Translations under genes and position numbers: made by a program
NCBI GenBank assembly: GCA_964349045.1
Contig: CAYGFI010000007.1
Span: 11,063 to 75,062 of the forward strand
From: JACJXF01 sp964349045
Lineage (GTDB): Bacteria > Bacteroidota > Bacteroidia > Bacteroidales > GCA-2748055
Length of the DNA: 64,000 nucleotides
Reading direction: 5' to 3'
Shown: positions 56,413 to 64,000 of the stretch, in pieces
Position numbering within the stretch: position 1 is the stretch's first letter
Layout of the letters: every line of letters begins with the position of its first letter
Notes under the pieces: generated by a model
Seen by the model: the letters and a program-made list of their open reading frames with translations, nothing else
What the model was told of the DNA's origin: nothing
The model's database searches: none

Positions 56413-58317
56413 TCATTGCTCCTGAAGTATTGAGTTGAAGTATCCAAAAGTTTCGTTCACTAATAGTTTTCTGTCTAAAAACAAGTTTGAAAGTTCGCAA
56501 GTAATCTCTGGAGTCAAGATGCAAGAATGACAAGCTGCTAAATTCAATTGCGAAACTCCTTGTCCTTCCGATTCCATACAAATTGGGTCAGATGAACAGT
56601 CGTTGGCTCGGTTGATTGCACTCTGAATTATTTCATTCAATTTGTCCAAGTCGTTACACAAGTTTGAAAGTCCGCCTAAGTAACCGTCTGTGCCATCAAA
56701 TGCAGATATGAGAAAGCCGTGCATTGTATCACTCACATACAAGCGTTCCTGTAACGAAGATGCAGGGTAGCCACACACATATTCCAATTCACGAATGAGC
56801 AAATGAGAGAGTGCATGAATAAGAACTTTCCTCGGTGTCAAAGTCCTTGCAATAATCTTGTGATACTGCCACGAAGAATTATTTGCATTTCTTTTGATGA
56901 TTTTTGTTCTCTCAATTACTTCTTCCTGTAATTCCCAACGGTTAATTTTCCTTTTGTCTAACACAAACAAGATTCCTTCACCGTAGCTTTCAATTCCTGG
57001 GAGTAATTTTGTGTCAAAATTATTTTTAGAAACTGATTGTCGTTTGACATTATAATCTTTGTTGTAAATATTATCCTCTTGCAAAATAGAATCAACATCA
57101 ATTGGTTCTTGTCGTGTGAAAGAAGTTTGAACGGTTATCTTCTTCAGCTTTTCAAGCTTTACTAACTTTTCAAAACCGAAAATTTGTGTTGAACATTCAA
57201 GCAATCGAAATTTTATTTGGTTGTTCTCGGGTTGCTCACCTTTAAGGAAATATTTGTATTCTGTTTCTCTAAAAACTTCCTCTGGAATATAAACAGCCAC
57301 ATCACCTGTTTCTAAATATCCTTTCACAATCTCTTTAGGTATCTTATAATCAAAACTAATGTTCTTAATTATTTCTTCTTTAGTAAAATCTCCGCTTTCA
57401 AGTCGTTCATCAATTAAGACACGAATCTCATTTGTTATTCTACTGTCCTGTTGCATTTCAGGAATGAAAATACTGCTCAATGAATTTGCATAGTAAACGC
57501 TGTTGCTTGTCTTAACCACAACTTTTGTTTGCTGTCTGCATTCTTCATCAGCCCACTTGCCATTGGTCATTCCATACCAATATTTTTTCCCAAAGCAATT
57601 TGTTTGATAGTTGAAAATACCTTTCAGAGTTCTCCCACTTCTACAGGACTTGCATACAACACGAATACCTGTCAACTCTGTATTTTCCTTACTTATCTCA
57701 TATCGCAAATCTTGCGACTGGCAACAAGTTCTTGACAAATCAATTTGAGGTCCTTGTGGTTTTATATTTGAAGTTTCATCATCAGCATTATCATCTTCAA
57801 TATCGGTGTGGTCTTCGGGTAAAAATGTATTCCAATGTTTCCAAGGTATGTCGTGAATGTGTCCGTCTTTACAAGTCATAACAAAACGGATTTGTTCCAA
57901 CACTTCCTCTTTGCAATCTAAGTTTGTGCATTTAGGTGGATTGAAATATTCAATCTTCTTTCCTGCGCCTGTCCATCTTCTTTTCATCTCATTGTATTCG
58001 GCAAACCGATTACATCTCGGACAATAAAACCATTTTGAAAAATAGTTTGCACTTGGTCTTACTTGGTCGGTATATGAATTTTTATCAGTTGGAATTTGAA
58101 CAATGTGTCTGATGTTCGGGAAACGATTTTTCAAACGGTTCAACAATCTATCGTCTTTAATTATGTATGATGAAAGTTTGTTTGACAAATCTTTGTATTG
58201 CCAGTTATCAAATGTTTCAATGATAATTGAGCAATCTTGTGTTTCAATCAAAGAGCCAACGCCTCCATAATTTGAAATCAGCTTACTTCTACCGTGTTTA
58301 ATTCTATCGTTTGGCAT
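56413..58317 (-). CDS. drmB: DISARM protein DrmB (DUF1998)
   Basis: A 634-residue protein. The front half has zinc-binding cysteines (FYCPRCNRF, then PPKCTNLDCKEE; later CCQSQ and VCKSCRSGR). The C-terminal DUF1998 domain shows ALSHLLIRELEYVCGYPASSLQERLY, AFDGTDGYLGGLSNL and the cysteine pattern CSSDPIC, ACHSCILTPEITCELSNLFLDR. DrmB partners with the helicase DrmA; the pair is the conserved core of DISARM, which blocks incoming phage DNA. It starts 3 bases after the drmA stop. It is the last gene of the operon: a T9SS gene follows, not the usual DrmC phospholipase-D-like gene. Confidence 0.88.
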   Translation of the reverse strand: MPNDRIKHGRSKLISNYGGVGSLIETQDCSIIIETFDNWQYKDLSNKLSSYIIKDDRLLNRLKNRFPNIRHIVQIPTDKNSYTDQVRPSANYFSKWFYCPRCNRFAEYNEMKRRWTGAGKKIEYFNPPKCTNLDCKEEVLEQIRFVMTCKDGHIHDIPWKHWNTFLPEDHTDIEDDNADDETSNIKPQGPQIDLSRTCCQSQDLRYEISKENTELTGIRVVCKSCRSGRTLKGIFNYQTNCFGKKYWYGMTNGKWADEECRQQTKVVVKTSNSVYYANSLSSIFIPEMQQDSRITNEIRVLIDERLESGDFTKEEIIKNISFDYKIPKEIVKGYLETGDVAVYIPEEVFRETEYKYFLKGEQPENNQIKFRLLECSTQIFGFEKLVKLEKLKKITVQTSFTRQEPIDVDSILQEDNIYNKDYNVKRQSVSKNNFDTKLLPGIESYGEGILFVLDKRKINRWELQEEVIERTKIIKRNANNSSWQYHKIIARTLTPRKVLIHALSHLLIRELEYVCGYPASSLQERLYVSDTMHGFLISAFDGTDGYLGGLSNLCNDLDKLNEIIQSAINRANDCSSDPICMESEGQGVSQLNLAACHSCILTPEITCELSNLFLDRKLLVNETFGYFNSILQEQ

Positions 58318-58320
58318 TTC

Positions 58321-61300
58321 TTATTGCTGTTTAATAAATACTTCTGCATTTGGTTCTACATTTCTCATTGATTGCATTGCAACTAAAACATCATCTTCAT
58401 TTCTTTTGTCTTGCACTGACTTCATTAAAGACTCTCTTGGGTGCTGATACCAAAAGAATTTCAAATCGTTTACTCCATCAATCCTGTATTGCCAATTCTG
58501 AATAAAGTTTTCAATTTTCAGAATAATGTTTGTCATTTCTTGTGCTGCAAAAAGATGATTCCTGAATAGTTCAGGAAATTGATTTTGCAATTGTGTTTTC
58601 ACATTTGTTTGTATTAATGCACTTGCCATATTGTTTGCAGCAAAATTCATTTTGTGTCGGAAGTATGCAACCATCAAAGTGAAAAGCATTTTATCCAAAG
58701 CACTGTCGGCAAAAGGAGTTACACTCAACGGTTCAACTTGCTTATAAAAAGTTTTGTGAAACTGAACAAAATCTTCAAAATAGGAAAGGTCTCTTGTGTT
58801 GAAAGGGTCAAACGTTGTTGCTACAAGTCCTTCATTCTTTCTTGCAACACGACTGCTTGTCTGAATATACTCGGCTGTATTTGGTGGCATTCCATTCATC
58901 ACCATTATTCCCAATCGTCCAACATCTAAACCTACGCTAATCATATTCGTTGCTAATACCAACTCGGCTACATTACTATCTTTAAGATTTCCAGTAAATG
59001 CCTTATCCAGTTTGTCAAGATTCTTTTTGATTTTTTCGTTTGGGATTCTGCTTGTTAATTCAATAACTCTATCGTAAGCTGAGAGTTTCCAATAGTTATA
59101 AGGTAAGTCGCCTTGGTTTTTCAAATGCCTTACCTGCAATTGCTGAATTATAGGTTTTAGTTCAGAGTTAATTTTGTTTGAGAACCTTCCTATTTCTTTC
59201 AAACTTTTGAAGTAAGAAAGCAAAGTCCAAAACGGGTCTGCATCTTTCTTGTCTTGTGCCTGTTCCCAAATTTCTAAACGTGCAAAAAGCAAAGCTGAAA
59301 GCAACTGCAAGTTGGTCATCACTGATGTTTTGCCTGTTGGCAAAATGCCGATGTATTTTCGTTTGCTTTCTTCTAATGTCCTTGAAAAAAATGTGTCGTC
59401 TGAATTGGTTGCATATTGAGGAAATATTCTTGCTTCCCTTCCGTAAAGTCCTTGAATTTGAGCTTCAACATTTTTTACCGTTGCTGTTGAAGCAATAATT
59501 TTTGGTTTTTGATATTCGTTTGTGCAAAGCGAAAGGATTATATTTTCAAACAATCCAACCAAGCTTCCCAAAGGTCCATTCAGCAAGTGTAACTCATCTT
59601 GAATTATAAGTTCGGGTTTGCGATTCTCTTTATAGTTAAACAAAGTAGTGGCTTCACCTTTCCAAGCAAGTGCAGCGAATTTGTCAACTGTTCCAAATAA
59701 AACTGTCGGTGGCTTGTGATAAATATCATCATCAATTAAAACAATCGGCAAACCTCCTTTTGTTTCATTGAAATTGCACTTTGGATTTAAGCAATGAGAT
59801 TGAAGATGATTATTGATTCTATGCCCAACGGAATAAGTTGTATCAATGCTGTTGATTCTTGAAATGATTTTTGAATTGCACCACTGGCAATTTGTAAGTT
59901 GAAAAGGATTGATTGCCTTCTTGCCATCAAAGTTTGTATCGTTTAATTTCTTCAAAAGAAAATTGAATCTGTCTTTTGCTCTCTCAATGCTGTTTGGAAT
60001 AGTTGCGTTACCAATCCAAAACCCAATTGAAATTTTCTCGTTGCCTAAATCCTTTTGATGTTGCCTGATAAACTCACAAGCCAAAATCAATTTTGTTGCT
60101 CTCTCAAATTGCTGTGCTGAAAGTAAACGCAAAGTGTAACGAATGATAATGTTTACACCATCGTATTGTTTCGGGAAAGTAAATCGTCTCCAAAAAATTA
60201 AAAATGCTGAAACTGCTAAGTATGCTTCCGTTTTTCCGCCTCCAGTGGGGAAGTAAAGCAAATCAACAAGGTCTTTGTCTGTGCTGTTTTCTTCAACGAA
60301 TGAAGGAATACATTGTAAGATAAATGCTAATTGAAACGGTCTCCAACTTGGTTCTTGTTTTCCATTTGGAAAAGATGCGGTTGCATACTCATTGTAACTA
60401 AGTTGAAGATTTCCATTTCTCTCAAAAACTTCATAGCCGTCTTTCTTATTGAAATGCCATTCACTTTGAAACATCTGAATGTAAATTGCAGTGTTCGCCA
60501 ATTGAAATGCTTTATAAGCATTATCATCTTGCGAAAGCAACTGAATTCCTTTCTCTATCCTTTTGTGAATGTCTTTGCATTTCCGAATGTTCTTTTCTCC
60601 AAACTCATTACCGTTTGCGTTTCCGCTTTCATCATTTATCCAAGTTAAATAAGCGTCAGCAATTTTTTGAAGGCTGCTTATTACTTGTTTCTTGTCGTTG
60701 CCGAATGATGAAAGATTTTTGATGTTCAAAATTTCATTAGCAATCTTATCTGTCTCGGTGCTTTGGCTTTTTACACTATAGGATGGTAGAAAAGTTGTTT
60801 TAATCCAGTTTGGTTTCTTCTCGTCTTGTTCGCAATTCTCCCAAGTGCAAGAAGCATTGTGTCCTATGCCGAAAGCCAACTTATCTTTAAATAAGTAGTC
60901 AAGCATCTTATCCTCTGCGGTCTTGTAAAGATGTGGACGGTAATCACGAAACGGCAAAAGAAATTCGCTATTGACTTTTATTTCAGTTTGGAAAAGTGCT
61001 AACTGATTGAGTTTTTCTTTTGAAAGTGCGAATTGGTCTTTCTTATGAGCAAACTTGTTTTCAATAACTACTTTGATAAAATATTTGTCTGCTTTGGTTT
61101 TGTATAGTTTCAAATGCAGAACTAAATTATCTCTGTTGTCTGAATGCCAGTTGTCTGAATTTACATTTGGAACTTTTGAAAGAGTTATTTCAATGTGATT
61201 GTTTTCTGTATTCAGCAAGTCAGCAATTTTTACTGCAACTGGAATTTCATTTTTGAATCGTTTATATTTGTCTTTGAAGAAAAGTTTTGTGAGATGCTTG

Positions 61301-61950
61301 TAAATAGCAAAGTTCCTATAGTCTGCTGACATTGATTTGAAGGCAGATTGTAAAATCAAATAGTCGGCTGTTGGTTGCCCTTTATCTTTGCGTTTTATTT
61401 CGTGTGATTGTATTAGTGTTTTAGTTGCTTCATCAAAGGTTACGAATTGGTCAAAGCCAAATTGAGAAAGCAAGTTCAAATCGCTTGCTGTGTATGGCAA
61501 AATAATTTCTTCAACTTTTGCCTTCTTGTAATTGCCGAATGAAACCGTTAAATTAAGTTCACTGCAACTTTTGCTTACACTAAAGGAAAAACCAAAGTGT
61601 GAAGGGAAGAAGGCGTTTGAATTAGATTTGGGAACTGTGTCGGGCTCATCCTCTGTATCATCTTCACTTTCGCTTTTCTCTTTTTCGGTTTCTTCTGGTT
61701 CTGGCTCAAAAGTATTTCTTGCCGTTATTTCTTCTTCATCCTCTTCTGAAAAAATTTCTTTCCCGTTATCTTCTTCATCGCTTGCATTTTGCTTTGGAAA
61801 AAGGATTGCAGTGAAATATCGTTGAAGCGGTTTACCTTCAATAATCTCATTGGAGAAATCAGCATCGCAAAGAAAAATATCAGAACCAGGTCCGATTAAT
61901 TCTTTTCCAATCCTGTCAATTATTTTATTTCGGTTTTCAAGATGGCTCAT
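58321..61950 (-). CDS. drmA: DISARM helicase DrmA
   Basis: A 1209-residue superfamily 2 helicase. Walker A is FPTGGGKTEAY (K573), the Walker B-like box is DELH (785-788), and motif III is ASTATVKN. LATNMISVGLDVGRLG and the QTSSRVAR motif VI follow near residue 1030. The PTGGGKTEAY and DELHLLNGPLG forms are typical of DrmA. Residues about 55-110 are a strongly acidic low-complexity stretch. The size fits DrmA. It overlaps the upstream gene by 4 bases (ATGA) and is followed at once by drmB. With DrmB it should bind and translocate on foreign DNA. The gene is AT-rich compared with the glycan locus. Confidence 0.88.
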   Translation of the reverse strand: MSHLENRNKIIDRIGKELIGPGSDIFLCDADFSNEIIEGKPLQRYFTAILFPKQNASDEEDNGKEIFSEEDEEEITARNTFEPEPEETEKEKSESEDDTEDEPDTVPKSNSNAFFPSHFGFSFSVSKSCSELNLTVSFGNYKKAKVEEIILPYTASDLNLLSQFGFDQFVTFDEATKTLIQSHEIKRKDKGQPTADYLILQSAFKSMSADYRNFAIYKHLTKLFFKDKYKRFKNEIPVAVKIADLLNTENNHIEITLSKVPNVNSDNWHSDNRDNLVLHLKLYKTKADKYFIKVVIENKFAHKKDQFALSKEKLNQLALFQTEIKVNSEFLLPFRDYRPHLYKTAEDKMLDYLFKDKLAFGIGHNASCTWENCEQDEKKPNWIKTTFLPSYSVKSQSTETDKIANEILNIKNLSSFGNDKKQVISSLQKIADAYLTWINDESGNANGNEFGEKNIRKCKDIHKRIEKGIQLLSQDDNAYKAFQLANTAIYIQMFQSEWHFNKKDGYEVFERNGNLQLSYNEYATASFPNGKQEPSWRPFQLAFILQCIPSFVEENSTDKDLVDLLYFPTGGGKTEAYLAVSAFLIFWRRFTFPKQYDGVNIIIRYTLRLLSAQQFERATKLILACEFIRQHQKDLGNEKISIGFWIGNATIPNSIERAKDRFNFLLKKLNDTNFDGKKAINPFQLTNCQWCNSKIISRINSIDTTYSVGHRINNHLQSHCLNPKCNFNETKGGLPIVLIDDDIYHKPPTVLFGTVDKFAALAWKGEATTLFNYKENRKPELIIQDELHLLNGPLGSLVGLFENIILSLCTNEYQKPKIIASTATVKNVEAQIQGLYGREARIFPQYATNSDDTFFSRTLEESKRKYIGILPTGKTSVMTNLQLLSALLFARLEIWEQAQDKKDADPFWTLLSYFKSLKEIGRFSNKINSELKPIIQQLQVRHLKNQGDLPYNYWKLSAYDRVIELTSRIPNEKIKKNLDKLDKAFTGNLKDSNVAELVLATNMISVGLDVGRLGIMVMNGMPPNTAEYIQTSSRVARKNEGLVATTFDPFNTRDLSYFEDFVQFHKTFYKQVEPLSVTPFADSALDKMLFTLMVAYFRHKMNFAANNMASALIQTNVKTQLQNQFPELFRNHLFAAQEMTNIILKIENFIQNWQYRIDGVNDLKFFWYQHPRESLMKSVQDKRNEDDVLVAMQSMRNVEPNAEVFIKQQ

Positions 61951-63419
61951 AATTCTATCTGTTCAATTAAGTTGAGTTCTAATAGTCCGAATTCATCTTT
62001 ATAAACTTCTTTACCTGTTATCTCCAAAAGCGGCATGAATTCATCAATGAAAGTTTGTAGCGTAGTTGCGGTAAACTTTAATTTAGTTAAAATTTCACCG
62101 ATTTGTTTTTCTTTCAGAAACAATTTTATCTCCTGCTTAATCCCTCTGCCTAAAGCTTTCATTGTGTTGTTGTATGTTGATTTTGATTTCCGAATTGGAG
62201 CTAAAAGTAAATCAATTTCTTTTTCTTCTTTTTTAGGATATTTCAATTTGAAAATTGCTTTCAAGTCGTTGTTGAACATTGGAAATTTTCTGTGTCCTTG
62301 AAAATAACTTTCAACAGTCGCAGGCAAAACTCTTATCCCATTTACTTTTAGCTTCATGTATAAATCGTAAGTGAATGTTTGTTTTAGCTCTGTCAAGACA
62401 GACAACCAATATTTTGAGTGTTCTTCCACCTTCCCGAAAACATCTCTGTCTGTCTCTACAGCTACTTGATAAAGTTTCTCGGCAAAACGTTCTCTCGGAA
62501 ATATTCTAACTCTGTCTGCAACTTTGATACGATAAACTTTAATCAAATCACCATTGGCATTAAATACCGTCTCGTTGCTCTCTAAATATTCTGTTATTTG
62601 ATTGCTAAAGATAGTTCTGTAAATTATTTTTTCTTCAATTTCTTCGAGTAATGTGTCTGTTTCCTCTTTATAATTCTCATATGCCTTTTTTCCCAATTCA
62701 TCAATTCGGTTCACAATGTTTTCAATGGTTTGGCTTATGTGAATAGGCAAATCTGGAATTGTTTCGTAAGAAATACCGCAAATGCTTTTGCGGTCATTAC
62801 TTCTAACTTCTTCTTCAATTAAGTGTGTGCGTTTTTGCAGTTGGCTTTTGTAAAGCTGATGTTCTTGTGTGTATAGCACAAGCGAAACATCTGCTTGCAG
62901 ATTGTAGATGAAATCAAAATCTTTTTTTCCATTAAAAGAATAGAAAACTAAATCCTCATACTTTTTAAGATTCCTTTTCAATTCTGCAAGAGAAATGATT
63001 TTAATTCGGTGGTTTCTGATTGTTTGGATTAAATAGTCAATGTCATTTGTGTCAGCAATTACCGTTTTCCTTTCGCTATCTTTATTAAGAAAGTCAATCA
63101 GATGAATAAACTTTAATGGATTTGCTTGCAAATGATTTATTATTTCATTCAATCTTGCTCTCGGATTGTTTTCTCCTAAAATGTCAGATGTGTAACCGCC
63201 TTTGTTATCCAATGCTCTTTCTAACTCGCGATTGATATTTACTCTTTCAATTAAGTTGTTGAATGAATCGGGTTGAATGTTGTTTAAGATAATTCGTAAA
63301 AAGTTTCCATAGGTTTTCAATTCAATGTTGAATTGAGTATTAATATAGTCAATACTTTCATCAAATATATTGATGAGAGTTTCAACCGCTGTATTTTTTA
63401 TTTCTTCAACTTTTATCAT
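61947..63419 (-). CDS. DISARM-operon protein, possibly DrmE C-terminal part
   Basis: A 490-residue, mostly helical, soluble protein with no signal or membrane segment. The C-terminal half has GIRVLPATVESYFQGHRKFPMF and a charged KYPKKEEKEIDLLLAPIRKSKS. I do not recognise catalytic motifs. In class 2 DISARM a large DrmE protein precedes drmA; this gene and the one before it occupy that place, so I read them as DrmE-like. It overlaps drmA by 4 bases (ATGA) and the upstream gene by 4 bases (ATGA). A single ancestral gene split in two is possible. The assignment rests mainly on position. Confidence 0.6.
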   Translation of the reverse strand: MIKVEEIKNTAVETLINIFDESIDYINTQFNIELKTYGNFLRIILNNIQPDSFNNLIERVNINRELERALDNKGGYTSDILGENNPRARLNEIINHLQANPLKFIHLIDFLNKDSERKTVIADTNDIDYLIQTIRNHRIKIISLAELKRNLKKYEDLVFYSFNGKKDFDFIYNLQADVSLVLYTQEHQLYKSQLQKRTHLIEEEVRSNDRKSICGISYETIPDLPIHISQTIENIVNRIDELGKKAYENYKEETDTLLEEIEEKIIYRTIFSNQITEYLESNETVFNANGDLIKVYRIKVADRVRIFPRERFAEKLYQVAVETDRDVFGKVEEHSKYWLSVLTELKQTFTYDLYMKLKVNGIRVLPATVESYFQGHRKFPMFNNDLKAIFKLKYPKKEEKEIDLLLAPIRKSKSTYNNTMKALGRGIKQEIKLFLKEKQIGEILTKLKFTATTLQTFIDEFMPLLEITGKEVYKDEFGLLELNLIEQIEL

Positions 63420-64000
63420 AGCCTATTGACTATATCAATTTCTTCTTTATACCAATTCCAACAAGGAGCCTGACTGCACTTTAATGGGTCGGCTGTATTT
63501 GTTAGAACAATAAAATTAAAACCGAAACGGTTTTTATCCTGAATGATTTGTTCAATTTCTGTTTCCTCTGTGTCGTAAACAACTATTGTATCAACCTTTT
63601 TTCCTTGCATCAAAATTTCATCATAGCACACTTTATATTTCGTAACGAAATACATTATTGAATCAGGTAAAGCAGGAATTGATTTTGTTTCGTGTGGCGT
63701 GTTTTCTTCCCGTGGATTTGGAAAGTATGTTGTCGGAATTTTATTCTTCACTATTAGTGAATCGTAAAATGTTTTTGGTGCTATGAAAACTGATTTGCGG
63801 TCAAAATAAGATGCTGGAAAATCGTGAACTTGTTTTCCATTTAGATTTTCAAAGAATAATTTAACATTTTTTAGAGTATCATTATGTACGTTTTGCGTTA
63901 TCGGTGTGAATTGTTTTACAAGCTCATCAAATGATTTCTCTTTAGTTAATTCAAATTTACTATTGTATAATTTAAACCGTCCATCATTGAGTTTTTTAAT
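63416..64000 (-). CDS. DISARM-operon protein, possibly DrmE N-terminal part (partial)
   Basis: The minus-strand frame is open from the window edge for 194 codons and stops at 63416. An internal GTG at 63751 is not the start, because the frame continues upstream of it in good protein-like sequence (for example NLNGKQVHDFPASYF). The visible part includes FIAPKTFYDSL, IPALPDSIMYFVTKYKVCYDE, TIVVYDTEETEIEQII and a late CSQAPCWNWYKEEI. The alternating strands and helices suggest an alpha/beta fold. It is coupled to the next gene by an ATGA overlap. I call it DrmE-like from its place before drmA-drmB; more upstream sequence is needed to see its start and length. Confidence 0.6.
   Translation of the reverse strand: MKKLNDGRFKLYNSKFELTKEKSFDELVKQFTPITQNVHNDTLKNVKLFFENLNGKQVHDFPASYFDRKSVFIAPKTFYDSLIVKNKIPTTYFPNPREENTPHETKSIPALPDSIMYFVTKYKVCYDEILMQGKKVDTIVVYDTEETEIEQIIQDKNRFGFNFIVLTNTADPLKCSQAPCWNWYKEEIDIVNRL

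Noticed and set aside
63416..63751. Independent 111-residue gene starting with GTG
   Set aside because: The same frame stays open to the window edge with protein-like sequence, so this is the tail of a longer gene.

Overview
The window reads as a Bacteroidota chromosome (scaffold or MAG: two 100-N gaps). The signs are two SusC/SusD pairs, a hybrid two-component regulator (HTCS), many lipobox lipoproteins, type IX secretion (T9SS) C-terminal sorting domains, and a TAnnTTTG promoter element. Genus cannot be told from what is here. No rRNA, tRNA or CRISPR array was seen.

Layout. (1) 1-5.2 kb, plus strand: the end of an unrecognised gene, a PfkB-type sugar kinase, a class II aldolase, a lipoprotein amidohydrolase and a GH36-like alpha-galactosidase; they look like one catabolic operon. 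(2) 5.4-11.8 kb: a PKD lipoprotein closed by a clear terminator, a short Tat-signal protein, an EamA transporter, and two DUF4832-like T9SS proteins facing each other across a heptanucleotide repeat array that contains an assembly gap. (3) 11.9-16.5 kb, minus strand: a SusC/SusD pair with a recognisable promoter and terminator. (4) 16.6-17.5 kb: a RES-Xre toxin-antitoxin pair. (5) 17.7-52.6 kb, plus strand: the main polysaccharide-utilization locus. It holds an HTCS regulator, a 40-residue membrane peptide, a second SusC/SusD pair, a five-bladed-propeller glycosidase-like lipoprotein, a six-hairpin glycosidase-like protein, a VOC-fold lipoprotein, a GH51-like clan-A enzyme, a parallel beta-helix protein, a sugar isomerase-like TIM barrel, two GH2 enzymes (one with a LamG insert), three GH50/beta-agarase-like enzymes and a DUF5107-TPR protein. 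(6) 52.6-54.1 kb: broken insertion sequences. (7) 54.2-56.1 kb: a T9SS beta-propeller protein. (8) 56.1-64.0 kb, minus strand, visibly AT-richer: a DISARM-type defence operon (drmB, drmA, two genes that I read tentatively as DrmE-like) running off the right edge.

How the genes work together. SusC/SusD pairs import oligosaccharides cut at the surface. The HTCS senses them in the periplasm. GH36, GH2 and GH50-like enzymes with a kinase/class II aldolase pair point to a galactose-containing glycan. That is inference from families; there is no sulfatase in the window, and GH50-like does not prove agar. Separately, the DrmA helicase and DrmB DUF1998 pair is the conserved DISARM core. Here drmB is the last gene of the operon, no DrmC phospholipase-D-like gene follows it, and no methyltransferase is visible in the window.
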